Below, piece after piece: positions 1-8,109 of a stretch of 39,459 nt of DNA (position 1 is its first letter; every line of letters begins with the position of its first letter). This DNA is from a virus. The notes under the pieces are model-generated. The model saw only the letters and a list, made by a program, of their open reading frames with translations. It did not search any database and was not told the origin of the DNA. Made by a program: the position numbers and the translations under genes. The stretch lies in IMG/VR virus record IMGVR_UViG_3300015365_000007, positions 1 through 39,459 of that record; one strand, 5' to 3'.

Positions 1-72
1 AAATTGTTCCATCCAGCCTCTCTACTCTAAGATTTGCACAAATAACATCCCTAATTTCTCAAATTCGGTATA

Positions 73-105
73 TAGGATTTAGATAGCACACCTAAACAAA
101 TCCTA
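73..105. repeat. 8-bp inverted repeat with 17-nt loop
   Basis: TAGGATTT (73-80) is the exact reverse complement of AAATCCTA (98-105). It lies in the left non-coding region and has no T-run after it, so it is not a typical terminator. It could be a binding site or chance. Confidence 0.35.
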
Positions 106-130
106 CAAAACCCCCCTTATCATTTTGTTT

Positions 131-274
131 TATAAAGCTTTTTTGCTTAAAACACACGACCCCACGTTTTTTCAAATTCATGACTTAAGTAAAAGGTACT
201 TATTGCTGCCAATTTACCTACAAAAATGCTCTATCTACTTGATATAAAAGGCTTTTCTTCTCAAACACACGACC
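131..274. repeat. Pair of imperfect 31-bp direct repeats
   Basis: Copies lie at 131-161 and 243-274. Both begin TATAAA, pass through a T-rich middle and end in the identical 12-mer AAACACACGACC (150-161 and 263-274). Related but weaker words occur at 339-350 (ACACACGGG) and 421-431 (AAACACGTGAG). Two copies in a non-coding region suggest a protein-binding site such as an iteron or operator, but the function is unknown. Confidence 0.5.
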
Positions 275-439
275 TAAATTGCACCCATCTAATACTTTAC
301 ATATTTATTAGGGTATACCCCTACCCCACTTCTTATTCCCACACACGGGTGTCAATTCTGCAAAACGAAATACCCCCCGTCAAAGGGACCCGCAAATAAA
401 AAATGGGGGTATACTTTTATAAACACGTGAGGGTGTTTT

Positions 440-465
440 GGGGGCGAGGTAAGCCCCCTCTTTTT
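440..465 (+). terminator. Rho-independent terminator upstream of the terminase operon
   Basis: GGGGGC (440-445) pairs with GCCCCC (453-458) across a 7-nt loop and is followed by TCTTTTT. The T-run is only on the rightward strand, so it stops transcription arriving from the left. It would insulate the terminase genes from upstream reading, yet no rightward gene is visible before it in the window. Confidence 0.75.
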
Positions 466-467
466 CC

Positions 468-484
468 GTAAAGAAATTCTTTAC
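468..484. promoter_or_regulatory. Operator-like 17-bp palindrome
   Basis: GTAAAGAA (468-475) and TTCTTTAC (477-484) are perfect reverse complements around a single central A. The right half overlaps the candidate -35 element TTTACA (480-485) of the first gene. A symmetric site in this position is typical of a dimeric repressor or activator; no such regulator gene is in the window. Confidence 0.5.
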
Positions 485-509
485 ACATACTTAACAATTA
501 AGATACACT
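480..509 (+). promoter_or_regulatory. Candidate sigma70-type promoter for the late operon
   Basis: TTTACA (480-485) is one mismatch from the -35 consensus. After 18 bp comes TACACT (504-509), four of six matches to the -10 consensus. The predicted transcription start would fall at or just before the ATG at 516, where no Shine-Dalgarno sequence is visible, so the message could be leaderless. Support is moderate because the -10 is weak. Confidence 0.35.
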
Positions 510-515
510 CTGCGC

Positions 516-1082
516 ATGGACACGTACATTCCAGACATTGAGCAAAACGTTCCTCTGCCAAAAAATGCCCAAGAAGCATTTCCTGCTCTCACGCCACAAG
601 AAGAGCTAAACATGCGGGCTAATGTAGTAAAGCTAATGTCCGATTTAACAGGGCAGCCTATCGCTCCGACGCAAGAAAACGTCGAGCAAGCTAAGTCTTT
701 AGCCGTGCAAATGGCATCTGACCCTAAATTTAGACCAGAATTTAATGAATACCCCAATGAAACACTAGCCATGCTAGCTGGCATGGTTGCCCAGATGAAT
801 GTTTCTATTGTGGATGAACTATCTGAATTAAAAACTTATGTAGTTAACCATCTATTGCATTCGGTTGAAGCATCTAAGGATGTAAAAACCAAGATTGCAG
901 CCCTAAGAGCGCTTGGAGAGGTAGATGGGGTTGATGCATTTAAGAAAAGAACCGAAGTTACTGTCAAAATCCAGACAAAAGAAGAGGTTGAAAGTGAATT
1001 ATTGTCACTTTTAGACGAGGTTGAAGGTAAATATATAGATGTAGAAGCCAAAAACATAGTCAATAAAGACAAAAATGACTAG
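516..1082 (+). CDS. Putative terminase small subunit
   Basis: This is a 188-residue, largely helical, acidic protein with no recognised motif. It lies directly upstream of the large terminase gene and overlaps it by 8 nt, the usual place for the small terminase subunit, which recognises the packaging site and feeds DNA to the ATPase. The call rests on position, size and predicted helicity, not on sequence similarity. The ATG at 516 was chosen because it is the first in frame and starts a continuous helical N-terminus; it lacks a Shine-Dalgarno sequence, and a palindrome plus promoter-like elements lie immediately upstream. The next in-frame ATG would remove about 32 residues. It could instead be an unrelated late protein. 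Confidence 0.55.
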   Translation: MDTYIPDIEQNVPLPKNAQEAFPALTPQEELNMRANVVKLMSDLTGQPIAPTQENVEQAKSLAVQMASDPKFRPEFNEYPNETLAMLAGMVAQMNVSIVDELSELKTYVVNHLLHSVEASKDVKTKIAALRALGEVDGVDAFKKRTEVTVKIQTKEEVESELLSLLDEVEGKYIDVEAKNIVNKDKND

Positions 1083-2598
1083 TAAATTGTCCCAAGAACA
1101 GCTATTTAAGCTGCGTTTATTGGCAGAAAACCCCAAAACACCCCTCGATGTTAAGCGAAAAACCAAGGATTTAATTGAAAAATACGATGAATTTCTTACC
1201 CAAGAGCGAGGAAAAATATCCTTTTTGGACTTTGTTAAACACGTATACCCAGGCTATATGGTCGGGCAACATCATCTTAAACTGGCTCAAATTTTTGAAG
1301 ATATTGCTAACGGTAAGAAAAAACGAGTCATTGTTAATATTGCTCCACGACACGGTAAGTCTGAACTCATATCCTATCTTGCTCCCGCCTGGTTCTTGGG
1401 AAAATACCCCCAGAAGAAGATTATCATGGCGTCTCACACAGCAGATTTGGCGGTTAACTTTGGTCGTCGCGTTAGAAACCTTGTCGGTTCAGACGACTAT
1501 AAAGAGATTTTTCCACAAGTAGAACTGCAAGCTGACAGTAAATCGGCATCACGATGGGGAACAAATTTTAATGGTGAATATTTTGCAATCGGTGTCGGTG
1601 GCGCCCTTGCTGGTCGCGGGGCTGACTTGTTTATTATTGACGACCCGCACTCCGAGCAGGATGCTAAGACTGGAAGACCCGATGTATTTTTGCCTGCGTG
1701 GGAGTGGTTCCAGTCTGGTCCTCTCCAGCGTCTTATGCCTGGTGGTGCAATTGTTATTGTGATGACTCGCTGGTCAAAACTTGACTTAACAGGGCAGATA
1801 GAGAAACAGTTAGAGGCAAATGACGAAGTAGATAAGTGGGAAGTAATTCAGTTTCCTGCAATTAAAGACGATGGCGAGAGCCTGTGGCCTGAGTTCTGGC
1901 CTGTGGAAGAGTTGCTATCTAAGAAAGCGGCACTTGACATTAGGTATTGGAATGCCCAGTACATGCAAAACCCAGTATCAGAAGAGGGTGCGCTAATCAA
2001 AAGGGAGTGGTGGAACATCTGGGATAAAGATACGCCGCCAGATTGTGAGTTCATTATTATGTCGCTGGACGCGGCTCAGGAGGCAAATAACCGTGCAGAC
2101 TATAACGCGCTTACTACGTGGGGTGTTTTCTTCAACGAAGAAGTCAACAATTACAACATCATCCTCCTTAACGCGATTAAGAAAAGGCTGGAGTTTCCAG
2201 AACTCAAAAAGCTTGTACTTGAAGAATATAAAGCGTGGGAACCAGATGCGTTCATGGTTGAGAAAAAGTCCAACGGGGCTGCGCTATATCAGGAGCTTAG
2301 GCGCATGGGTATACCTGTCGGCGAGTTCACACCTGGCAAGGGTCAGGATAAAATTGCACGGGTTAATGCTATCTCAGATCTATTCTCGGGTGGGGTTGTC
2401 TGGGCGCCATCGCACCGCTGGGCGAAGGACGTGATTGAGGAATGTAATGATTTTCCTAGCGGATTGAACGATGACTTGGTAGACTCTACAACATTAGCTC
2501 TGTTAAGATTTAGGCAAGGTGGATTCATTCGTCTCCCCAATGATGAACCAGAAGACGACATGCTTTACAAGTACCGCAAAAAAGCGGCGTACTACTAA
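1075..2598 (+). CDS. Terminase large subunit (TerL)
   Basis: This 507-residue DNA-packaging motor docks on the portal, translocates DNA with its N-terminal ATPase and cuts concatemers with its C-terminal nuclease. The Walker A-type P-loop APRHGKSEL lies near residues 90-98. The Walker B strand LFIIDD ends at D189/D190, and a coupling motif MTRW sits near residue 230. The RNase H-like nuclease has acidic residues in the expected order: D332 (SLDAA), E396 (MVEKK) and D466/D467/D470 (NDDLVDS). Length is normal for the family. The gene overlaps the upstream frame by 8 nt and lacks a strong ribosome site, suggesting translational coupling. The portal gene follows after 9 nt. Confidence 0.95.
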   Translation: MTSKLSQEQLFKLRLLAENPKTPLDVKRKTKDLIEKYDEFLTQERGKISFLDFVKHVYPGYMVGQHHLKLAQIFEDIANGKKKRVIVNIAPRHGKSELISYLAPAWFLGKYPQKKIIMASHTADLAVNFGRRVRNLVGSDDYKEIFPQVELQADSKSASRWGTNFNGEYFAIGVGGALAGRGADLFIIDDPHSEQDAKTGRPDVFLPAWEWFQSGPLQRLMPGGAIVIVMTRWSKLDLTGQIEKQLEANDEVDKWEVIQFPAIKDDGESLWPEFWPVEELLSKKAALDIRYWNAQYMQNPVSEEGALIKREWWNIWDKDTPPDCEFIIMSLDAAQEANNRADYNALTTWGVFFNEEVNNYNIILLNAIKKRLEFPELKKLVLEEYKAWEPDAFMVEKKSNGAALYQELRRMGIPVGEFTPGKGQDKIARVNAISDLFSGGVVWAPSHRWAKDVIEECNDFPSGLNDDLVDSTTLALLRFRQGGFIRLPNDEPEDDMLYKYRKKAAYY

Positions 2599-2607
2599 GG
2601 ATAAATT

Positions 2608-5163
2608 ATGGCAATAGATAAGGCACTTTACGCAGCCCCTCAAGGAATAGATCAACTTGGTGAGGAGGGTGACGAGCCAGCGTTAGAAATATCTATTGAA
2701 GATCCCGAAAGCGTAGACATCTCAGGTCCTGGCTTTGAGATGCACATGGAAAAAAATGATGAGCCAGATGACTTTGATGATAACTTAGCAGAACAACTAG
2801 ATGACAGACTATTAGCTACATTAGCTAGTGACTTAACTGCTGACTTTGATTCAGATATAAGTTCCAGAAAAGACTGGATACAAACCTATGTGGATGGTCT
2901 AGAACTTCTGGGCCTTAAAATTGAAGAGCGTGCTGAACCTTGGGAAGGCGCCTGTGGCGTGTACCATCCACTCCTCTCTGAAGCAGTAGTCAAGTTCCAA
3001 GCTGAGACCATGATGGAAACGATTCCAGCAGCTGGTCCAGTAAAGACTCAGATCATTGGCAAAGAAACCCCAGAGAAAAAAGCTGCGGCTGAACGTGTTC
3101 AAGACGACATGAATTATCAGTTGATGGACGTGATGAAAGAGTTTAGACCTGAGCATGAGCGCATGCTGTGGGGCTTAGGCTTAGCAGGTAATGCGTTTAA
3201 GAAAGTTTACTTTGACCCATCATTAGATCGTCAAGTATCTATGTATGTTCCTGCGGAAGATGTGGTTGTCCCATATGGAGCTTCTAGCTTAGAGTCAGCT
3301 GAGCGTGTCACGCATGTGATGCGTAAGACAGAGAACGATGTGCGTCGCTTGCAGCATGAAGGTTTTTACCGAGACGTAGACTTGGGTGAACCAGTCCAAG
3401 TAATGGACGAGATTGAGAAGAAGATTGCTGAGAAGCTTGGCTTTAGAGCAACTACAGATGATCGTTACAAATTATTAGAGATGCATGTGGAGCTTGACCT
3501 TGAAGGGTTTGAGCACACAGATGAAGACGGTGAACCCACTGGCATTGGTCTACCTTATGTAGTCACAATTGAAAAGGGTACTAGTACTATTCTAGCAATC
3601 CGTCGCAACTGGAGACCAGAAGATGAAAAACACCATAAAAGAAATCATTTTGTCCATTATCCGTATATTCCAGGTTTCGGTTTTTATGCTTTTGGGCTTA
3701 TCCACCTTATCGGCGCTTTTGCTAAGTCTGGTACTTCTCTTATCAGGCAATTGGTTGATGCAGGGACACTATCAAATCTGCCAGGCGGCTTTAAGGCCCG
3801 TGGGATGCGAGTCAAAGGCGATGACACACCAATAGCTCCAGGTGAGTGGCGTGACGTAGATGTTCCAGCAGGGACAATGCGTGATAACTTATTACCACTT
3901 CCATACAAAGAACCAAGCCAAGTTCTATATAGTTTGTTAGGAACTATTGTAGAAGAGGGTCGTAAGTTTGCTGGGTCTGCAGAGATTCAAGCATCTGACA
4001 TGAGCGCTAATGCGCCAGTTGGAACAACACTAGCAATTCTAGAACGAACATTAAAGTCAATGAGTGCGATACAAGCTCGTATTCACTACGCAATGAAGCA
4101 AGAGTTTGGGCTTCTTAAAGACATCATCAGAGATTACACACCAGAAGATTACAGCTACGATCCAGTTGAAGGTGATCGTATGGCTAAACAGTCTGACTAT
4201 GACATGGTCACTGTAATTCCTGTGTCCGATCCCAACGCGGCTACTATGGCGCAAAAAGTCGTGCAGTATCAAGCAGCTCTACAACTTGCTCAAACCGCAC
4301 CGCAGCTTTATGATCTTCCACTTCTGCATCGTCAGATGTTAGACGTGTTGGGAATCAAAAACTATCAAAAGCTAGTACCAATGCCTGATGATATGAAGCC
4401 TCGTGATCCAGTTACTGAGAATCAAAACTTGTTATCACAAAAACCAGTCAAAGCATTTTTGTCACAAGACCATCAAGCTCATATTTCAGTCCATATGGCA
4501 GCGGCGCAAGACCCACATATCCAACAACTACTTGGACAAAACCCACAATTGGCGCAAGCTATCCAAGCAGCATTGTCTGCTCACGTAGCAGAACACTTGG
4601 GTATGGAGTACCGCAAACAGATTGAACAAATGATGGGACAAACATTACCGCCTACGCCTCAAACAGCAGATGATGAGGAAAAAGGTATGTCACCTGAGAT
4701 GGAGATTAAAGTGTCACAGATGGCGGCGCAAGCAGCTCAACAGTTATTGCAACAACACCAGCAACAAGCACAGCAAGCTCAGGCACAGCAACAAGCTCAA
4801 GACCCATTAATCCAATTACAGCAACAAGAATTGCAGATTAAGATGGCTGAGCAACAACGCAAAGCTCAAAAAGATCAAACCGATGCACAACTTAAAATTG
4901 AGCAGATGCAGATTGAGCGTGAACGGATTCGTGCTCAACAACACACAGCTGGTGCGCAAACCGCTGCAAAAATGGTGGCTGATAGAGAAGCCAGAATGAG
5001 TGCGCAAAGAGTAGAAGGTGAAAAGGCTGCGGTAGATGTTACTAAACATCAGCAAGACCTTACTTATGATTTGCACAAACATAATGAGTCACTATCTCAT
5101 CAAAAAGAGTTAGCTAAGATGCAAGCAGTAAAAAAGGAAACACCTAAAACGAAAGGTAAATGA
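2608..5163 (+). CDS. Portal protein
   Basis: This large protein (851 residues) sits between terminase and scaffold, the canonical portal position. The portal forms the dodecameric ring at one capsid vertex through which DNA enters and leaves. The N-terminal 60 residues are acidic. The central part carries the helix-rich body with conserved-looking segments such as EPWEGACGVYHPL and RMLWGLGLAGNAFKKVY. From about residue 690 the chain becomes very rich in Gln and Ala, then strongly charged, consistent with a long coiled-coil barrel extending into the capsid as in P22-type portals. The start has a good AAGGAT ribosome site. Its stop overlaps the next start (ATGA). Family assignment is from overall resemblance to phage portals, not a computed match. 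Confidence 0.88.
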   Translation: MAIDKALYAAPQGIDQLGEEGDEPALEISIEDPESVDISGPGFEMHMEKNDEPDDFDDNLAEQLDDRLLATLASDLTADFDSDISSRKDWIQTYVDGLELLGLKIEERAEPWEGACGVYHPLLSEAVVKFQAETMMETIPAAGPVKTQIIGKETPEKKAAAERVQDDMNYQLMDVMKEFRPEHERMLWGLGLAGNAFKKVYFDPSLDRQVSMYVPAEDVVVPYGASSLESAERVTHVMRKTENDVRRLQHEGFYRDVDLGEPVQVMDEIEKKIAEKLGFRATTDDRYKLLEMHVELDLEGFEHTDEDGEPTGIGLPYVVTIEKGTSTILAIRRNWRPEDEKHHKRNHFVHYPYIPGFGFYAFGLIHLIGAFAKSGTSLIRQLVDAGTLSNLPGGFKARGMRVKGDDTPIAPGEWRDVDVPAGTMRDNLLPLPYKEPSQVLYSLLGTIVEEGRKFAGSAEIQASDMSANAPVGTTLAILERTLKSMSAIQARIHYAMKQEFGLLKDIIRDYTPEDYSYDPVEGDRMAKQSDYDMVTVIPVSDPNAATMAQKVVQYQAALQLAQTAPQLYDLPLLHRQMLDVLGIKNYQKLVPMPDDMKPRDPVTENQNLLSQKPVKAFLSQDHQAHISVHMAAAQDPHIQQLLGQNPQLAQAIQAALSAHVAEHLGMEYRKQIEQMMGQTLPPTPQTADDEEKGMSPEMEIKVSQMAAQAAQQLLQQHQQQAQQAQAQQQAQDPLIQLQQQELQIKMAEQQRKAQKDQTDAQLKIEQMQIERERIRAQQHTAGAQTAAKMVADREARMSAQRVEGEKAAVDVTKHQQDLTYDLHKHNESLSHQKELAKMQAVKKETPKTKGK

Positions 5164-5360
5164 TGGACGCAAGCCAAGCGTTGGCTCATATAACACGACA
5201 GTTAGATGAAAGAATTTTGCAGCTTCAAGAGTCTTTAGCAGACGATCAGTGCAGGACAATTGAAGATTACAAAAAAGTATGCGGGGAAGTGAAAGGTCTC
5301 TTTGCCGCACGAAATTACATAATTGACCTTAATAAAACGATGGAGAACTCCGATGAGTGA
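5160..5360 (+). CDS. Small helical protein between portal and co-chaperonin
   Basis: This 66-residue protein is almost entirely predicted helix, with heptad-like Leu/Ile spacing (DERILQLQESL and KGLFAARNYIIDL). It starts at ATG 5160, overlapping the portal stop as ATGATG; the second ATG at 5163 is equally possible. It overlaps the next gene by 8 nt, so it is firmly inside the head operon. Similar short helical proteins beside portal genes occur in uncultured aquatic phages, but I do not know a function. A role as a small head-assembly or portal-associated factor is inference. Confidence 0.75.
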   Translation: MMDASQALAHITRQLDERILQLQESLADDQCRTIEDYKKVCGEVKGLFAARNYIIDLNKTMENSDE

Positions 5361-5766
5361 CCAAACGGTAGTAGATTTGAGTCAAGCAATTGACTTACGA
5401 GCGGTAATGAAAGAAGTAGAAGACAAAGCCAAACAACTTCCAGAGCCAAAGGGTTATCGCATCTTGTGCGCAATCCCAGAGCAAGAGAAAGAGTTTGAAA
5501 GTGGCATCCTTAAACCAGATGAATTGATTAGGCATGATGAACTCCTAACTACAGTGTTATTTGTAGTCAAAATGGGACCAGATTGCTACAAAGACCCAGA
5601 GCGTTTTCCAACTGGCGCTTATTGCCAAGAGGGCGACTTTGTGTTGACCAGACCAAATGCAGGTACACGCCTTGTAATTCACGGTCGTGAGTTCCGCATT
5701 ATTAACGATGATTCCGTAGAGGCTGTAGTTCAAGACCCTCGTGGGATTACTCGCAAATTCATTTAA
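5353..5766 (+). CDS. GroES-like co-chaperonin family protein
   Basis: This 137-residue protein has the layout of the chaperonin-10 fold. After a 30-residue helical leader comes a GYRILCAIPE strand, then ESGILKP matching the GroES mobile-loop/GGI region. Next are a TTVLFVVKMGP segment resembling the 'GEVLAVG' strand, a GDFVLTRP strand and the closing EFRIINDDSVEAVV, close in pattern to 'xYxIxxxxDIxAVV' of GroES. By analogy with T4 gp31, it could cap host GroEL to fold the capsid protein. It sits between portal and scaffold, fitting a morphogenesis role. ATG 5353 was chosen because it has a GGAG site seven bases upstream; an in-frame upstream start would add ten unlikely residues. The insertion CYKDPERF is unlike bacterial GroES. 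Confidence 0.7.
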   Translation: MSDQTVVDLSQAIDLRAVMKEVEDKAKQLPEPKGYRILCAIPEQEKEFESGILKPDELIRHDELLTTVLFVVKMGPDCYKDPERFPTGAYCQEGDFVLTRPNAGTRLVIHGREFRIINDDSVEAVVQDPRGITRKFI

Positions 5767-5777
5767 GGAAATAGATC

Positions 5778-6755
5778 ATGGCTGAAAACGATTACAAATT
5801 CCCTGATGAAATAGAAGATCAGGGTAAACCCGTAGATACTGTTGAAAATACTGATGATAATGATGATATTAGTATAGAAATAGTTGACGATACTCCTAAA
5901 GAAGACCGTAATAGAAAGCCACTTGAGCCAGAAGCTAAGGCGCAATTGGAGAATCTAGATGAGTCTGAAGAGTATTCTAAAAATGTAAAAGACAAGTTTG
6001 CTCAGTATAAGAAAGCTTGGCATGAAGAAAGACGTGCTAAAGAAGCTGCTTTAAGAGAGCAACAAGAGGCTTTAAACGCAGCGCAAGCAATCTTAGATGA
6101 GAATAAAAAGCTCAAGAATATGCTGAAGTATGGCGAAAAAGAGCTTATTTCTACATATAAAGATTCTGCCAAGCTGGAGTTAGAGAAGGCTAGACGTAAT
6201 TACAAAGAGGCTTATGACTCTGGTGATTCCGATAGACTTTTAGCTGCTCAAGAAGAGATGATGAAAGCTCAACTTAAACTTGATAAAGCAAAAAAGTTTA
6301 AACCTACTGTACAAAAAGATAAAAATGATGTAAAAATGCAGAAACAGCAGTTTCAACAACCTGTCCAACCGCAAATGGACCCTAAGGTTGCTGAATGGGT
6401 ATCACGGAATCAGTGGTTTGTAGACCCGAATAAAAGGTCAATGCGCAAATATGCTGAAGGTGTCCATGAGGAACTGCAAGAGAAGTATGGCATGGGCTTT
6501 ATTGGTACCGATGAGTACTATAAATCTATTGACAACGAAGTAAAACGTCGGTTCCCAGAAGAATTTGACGCTGCATCAAGAAACGATGAGGACGATAAAC
6601 CTCAGCGTACGAAAATGAGTACGGTCGTAGCTCCCGCGAAGAGAAGCACTTCTTCTAAAAGAGTGGTACTTACAAAGACGCAGGTAGCCTTGTCCAAAAA
6701 ACTTGGTCTATCCCCAGAGCAATACGCCCGTGAACTTAGCAAATTGGAGGCCTAA
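5778..6755 (+). CDS. Probable capsid scaffolding protein
   Basis: This 325-residue, highly charged protein lies between portal and capsid genes, where scaffolds are normally encoded. The first 45 residues are very acidic. Residues roughly 55-165 are rich in Lys, Glu, Ala and Gln with long helical, coiled-coil-like runs. A short Gln/Pro-rich linker follows, then a basic C-terminus containing KRSTSSKRVVLTK and a final helical segment, SPEQYARELSKLEA. This acidic N-terminus, coiled-coil middle and basic C-terminal capsid-binding helix is the classical scaffold design. It has a good AAGGA ribosome site. No maturation protease is visible nearby, so if it is a scaffold it probably exits intact. The identification is by architecture and position. 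Confidence 0.72.
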   Translation: MAENDYKFPDEIEDQGKPVDTVENTDDNDDISIEIVDDTPKEDRNRKPLEPEAKAQLENLDESEEYSKNVKDKFAQYKKAWHEERRAKEAALREQQEALNAAQAILDENKKLKNMLKYGEKELISTYKDSAKLELEKARRNYKEAYDSGDSDRLLAAQEEMMKAQLKLDKAKKFKPTVQKDKNDVKMQKQQFQQPVQPQMDPKVAEWVSRNQWFVDPNKRSMRKYAEGVHEELQEKYGMGFIGTDEYYKSIDNEVKRRFPEEFDAASRNDEDDKPQRTKMSTVVAPAKRSTSSKRVVLTKTQVALSKKLGLSPEQYARELSKLEA

Positions 6756-6757
6756 TA

Positions 6758-7210
6758 ATGGCAACAAATAGATTACAACGTGAGATGGAAAACCGTGAAA
6801 TTACAGAGCGTCCTAAGCAGTGGATGCCACCTGAACTTTTACCTGAGCCTGATAAACAAGCTGGTTTTGCCTATCGCTGGATTCGTGTATCAATGTTAAA
6901 TGCTGCTGATCCTCGGAACATTTCTGCGAAATTTCGTGAGGGTTGGGAGCCAGTGCATGTAGACGAACAACCAAAATACAAACTGCTAGCCGCTCGTGAA
7001 GGTCAATATAAAGACAATATCGAGATCGGCGGGTTATTACTCTGCAAGATTCCAGAAGAACTTGTGAAGCAACGTATGGACTACGAAGCTAATCAAACAC
7101 AAGCTCAGACAGAAGCTGTAGATAATAATTTAATGCGCCAAAGTGATTCTAGAATGCCAATCTTTATGGAACGGAAGTCTAGTGTGACCTTTGGTAAAGG
7201 TTCTCAATAA
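6758..7210 (+). CDS. Conserved small structural-module protein
   Basis: This 150-residue protein follows the scaffold by 2 nt with a strong GGAGG ribosome site. The central part is compact (FAYRWIRVS, KFREGWEPV, GGLLLCKIPEEL), followed by a Gln-rich helix and a short tail ending near MERKSSVTFGKGSQ. I recall similar 'REGWEPV' proteins in the head modules of marine and freshwater podoviruses, always near the capsid gene, but no experimental role is known to me. It may be a minor head protein or an assembly factor. Confidence 0.75.
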   Translation: MATNRLQREMENREITERPKQWMPPELLPEPDKQAGFAYRWIRVSMLNAADPRNISAKFREGWEPVHVDEQPKYKLLAAREGQYKDNIEIGGLLLCKIPEELVKQRMDYEANQTQAQTEAVDNNLMRQSDSRMPIFMERKSSVTFGKGSQ

Positions 7211-7224
7211 TTTAGGAGATTTAC

Positions 7225-8094
7225 ATGGCTTATCCTACAGTTTCGGCCCCTTACGGTCTAAAGCCTGTTAACCTCATTGGTGGACGTGTATTTGCGGGTT
7301 CTACTCGTATGTTCCCAATTGTTAATGGCTATAACACCAGCCTGTTCAACGGTGACGTTGTTCAACTTGGTACTGGCGCCAATATTGGTGCTTTAGTTGC
7401 CTCTACTCTTGCTTACAACGCTTCTAGCGCTGTTGCAGGTACTATTGGTGTATTTGTTGGTTGCGAGTATTCAACTACTGGCGGTCCAATTTACGGCAAA
7501 AACCGTTATCAGTTCTGGCAGTCTTCAACAACTGCTCCTGATGCACAAGGTTATGTTGTAGATGATCCTCAAGCTGTTTTCCAAGCTGCAGTTGTTGTAA
7601 GCCCAGCTGGTACTGGTGGTTCTACTACTATTCAGTACATTAACCCAGCTTTCATCGGTTCTAATGCTTATTACATTGGTGCTGCTGCTGGTAACACTGG
7701 CTCTACTACAACAGGTGACTCACAAGCAGGTATTGCAGTTTCTGCAACTGCTACTGTAAGCACACCTATTACTACTTCTGCTGCTTTCCGTATCGTTGGT
7801 ATGGTTCCTGCTTCAGCTGTTACTGTGACAAATAATGCTACATCTTCTAGCACTACTATCACTTTATCTGCTGCAAACAGTGCAATCCTTCCTGGTATGG
7901 CAGTAAATGGCCCTGGTATTAACCAAGGTTCAAATACTTATGTAACAGCAGTATCTGGCACTACTGTAACTATCAACACAGCAGTTTCTACTGCTCAGTC
8001 GACAGCTGCACAGTTTTCTTTCACTGGCTACCCAGAAGCATTAGTAACATGGAACGCAGGTTACCATGGTTACAACAATGCAACTGGCGTTTAA
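7225..8094 (+). CDS. Probable head decoration/major structural protein
   Basis: This 289-residue protein is rich in Ala, Gly, Thr and Val, typical of abundant virion proteins. The N-terminal two thirds (APYGLKPVNLIGGRVF, then FNGDVVQLG) resembles a family encoded next to capsid genes in uncultured phages, probably a capsid-surface protein. Residues about 194-267 look like a separate Thr/Ser-rich beta domain (TVTNNATSSSTT, LPGMAVNGPGI, SGTTVTINTAVS). It appears to interrupt a strand that resumes as GYPEALVTWN at 268. The insert resembles surface-exposed Ig-like modules on other phage capsids. A TAGGAG-type ribosome site precedes the ATG. It could alternatively be a fibre-like head protein. Confidence 0.65.
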   Translation: MAYPTVSAPYGLKPVNLIGGRVFAGSTRMFPIVNGYNTSLFNGDVVQLGTGANIGALVASTLAYNASSAVAGTIGVFVGCEYSTTGGPIYGKNRYQFWQSSTTAPDAQGYVVDDPQAVFQAAVVVSPAGTGGSTTIQYINPAFIGSNAYYIGAAAGNTGSTTTGDSQAGIAVSATATVSTPITTSAAFRIVGMVPASAVTVTNNATSSSTTITLSAANSAILPGMAVNGPGINQGSNTYVTAVSGTTVTINTAVSTAQSTAAQFSFTGYPEALVTWNAGYHGYNNATGV

Positions 8095-8109
8095 TTAAGG
8101 AGCTTTTAA

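Larger units (their letters stand above)
1..515. other. Long non-coding regulatory region ahead of the late operon
   Basis: This is the only gene-free stretch over 300 bases in an otherwise tightly packed window. It is AT-rich and contains a 12-bp perfect direct repeat (150-161 and 263-274), an 8-bp inverted repeat (73-80 with 98-105), a 10-bp perfect palindrome GGGTATACCC (311-320) partly echoed at 405-414, a rightward terminator (440-465) and a palindrome overlapping a candidate promoter (468-509). I find no tRNA and no convincing gene. By position it could hold a late-operon control region, an origin, or a packaging-initiation site beside the terminase genes; the sequence alone does not choose between these. 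Confidence 0.7.

Noticed and set aside
1-12. Minus-strand ATG at 12-10 that could start a divergent gene leaving the left edge
   Set aside because: Only four codons are visible and the upstream purine run is too close for a good ribosome site; it cannot be supported.
226-399. 57-codon plus-strand open frame starting at ATG 226
   Set aside because: It has no ribosome site, an unstructured translation that runs through the repeat and palindromes, and no overlap pattern like the other genes. Treated as non-coding.
405-420. TATACT box at 410-415 as a promoter
   Set aside because: No acceptable -35 element lies 16-18 bp upstream, and a terminator follows within 30 bases.
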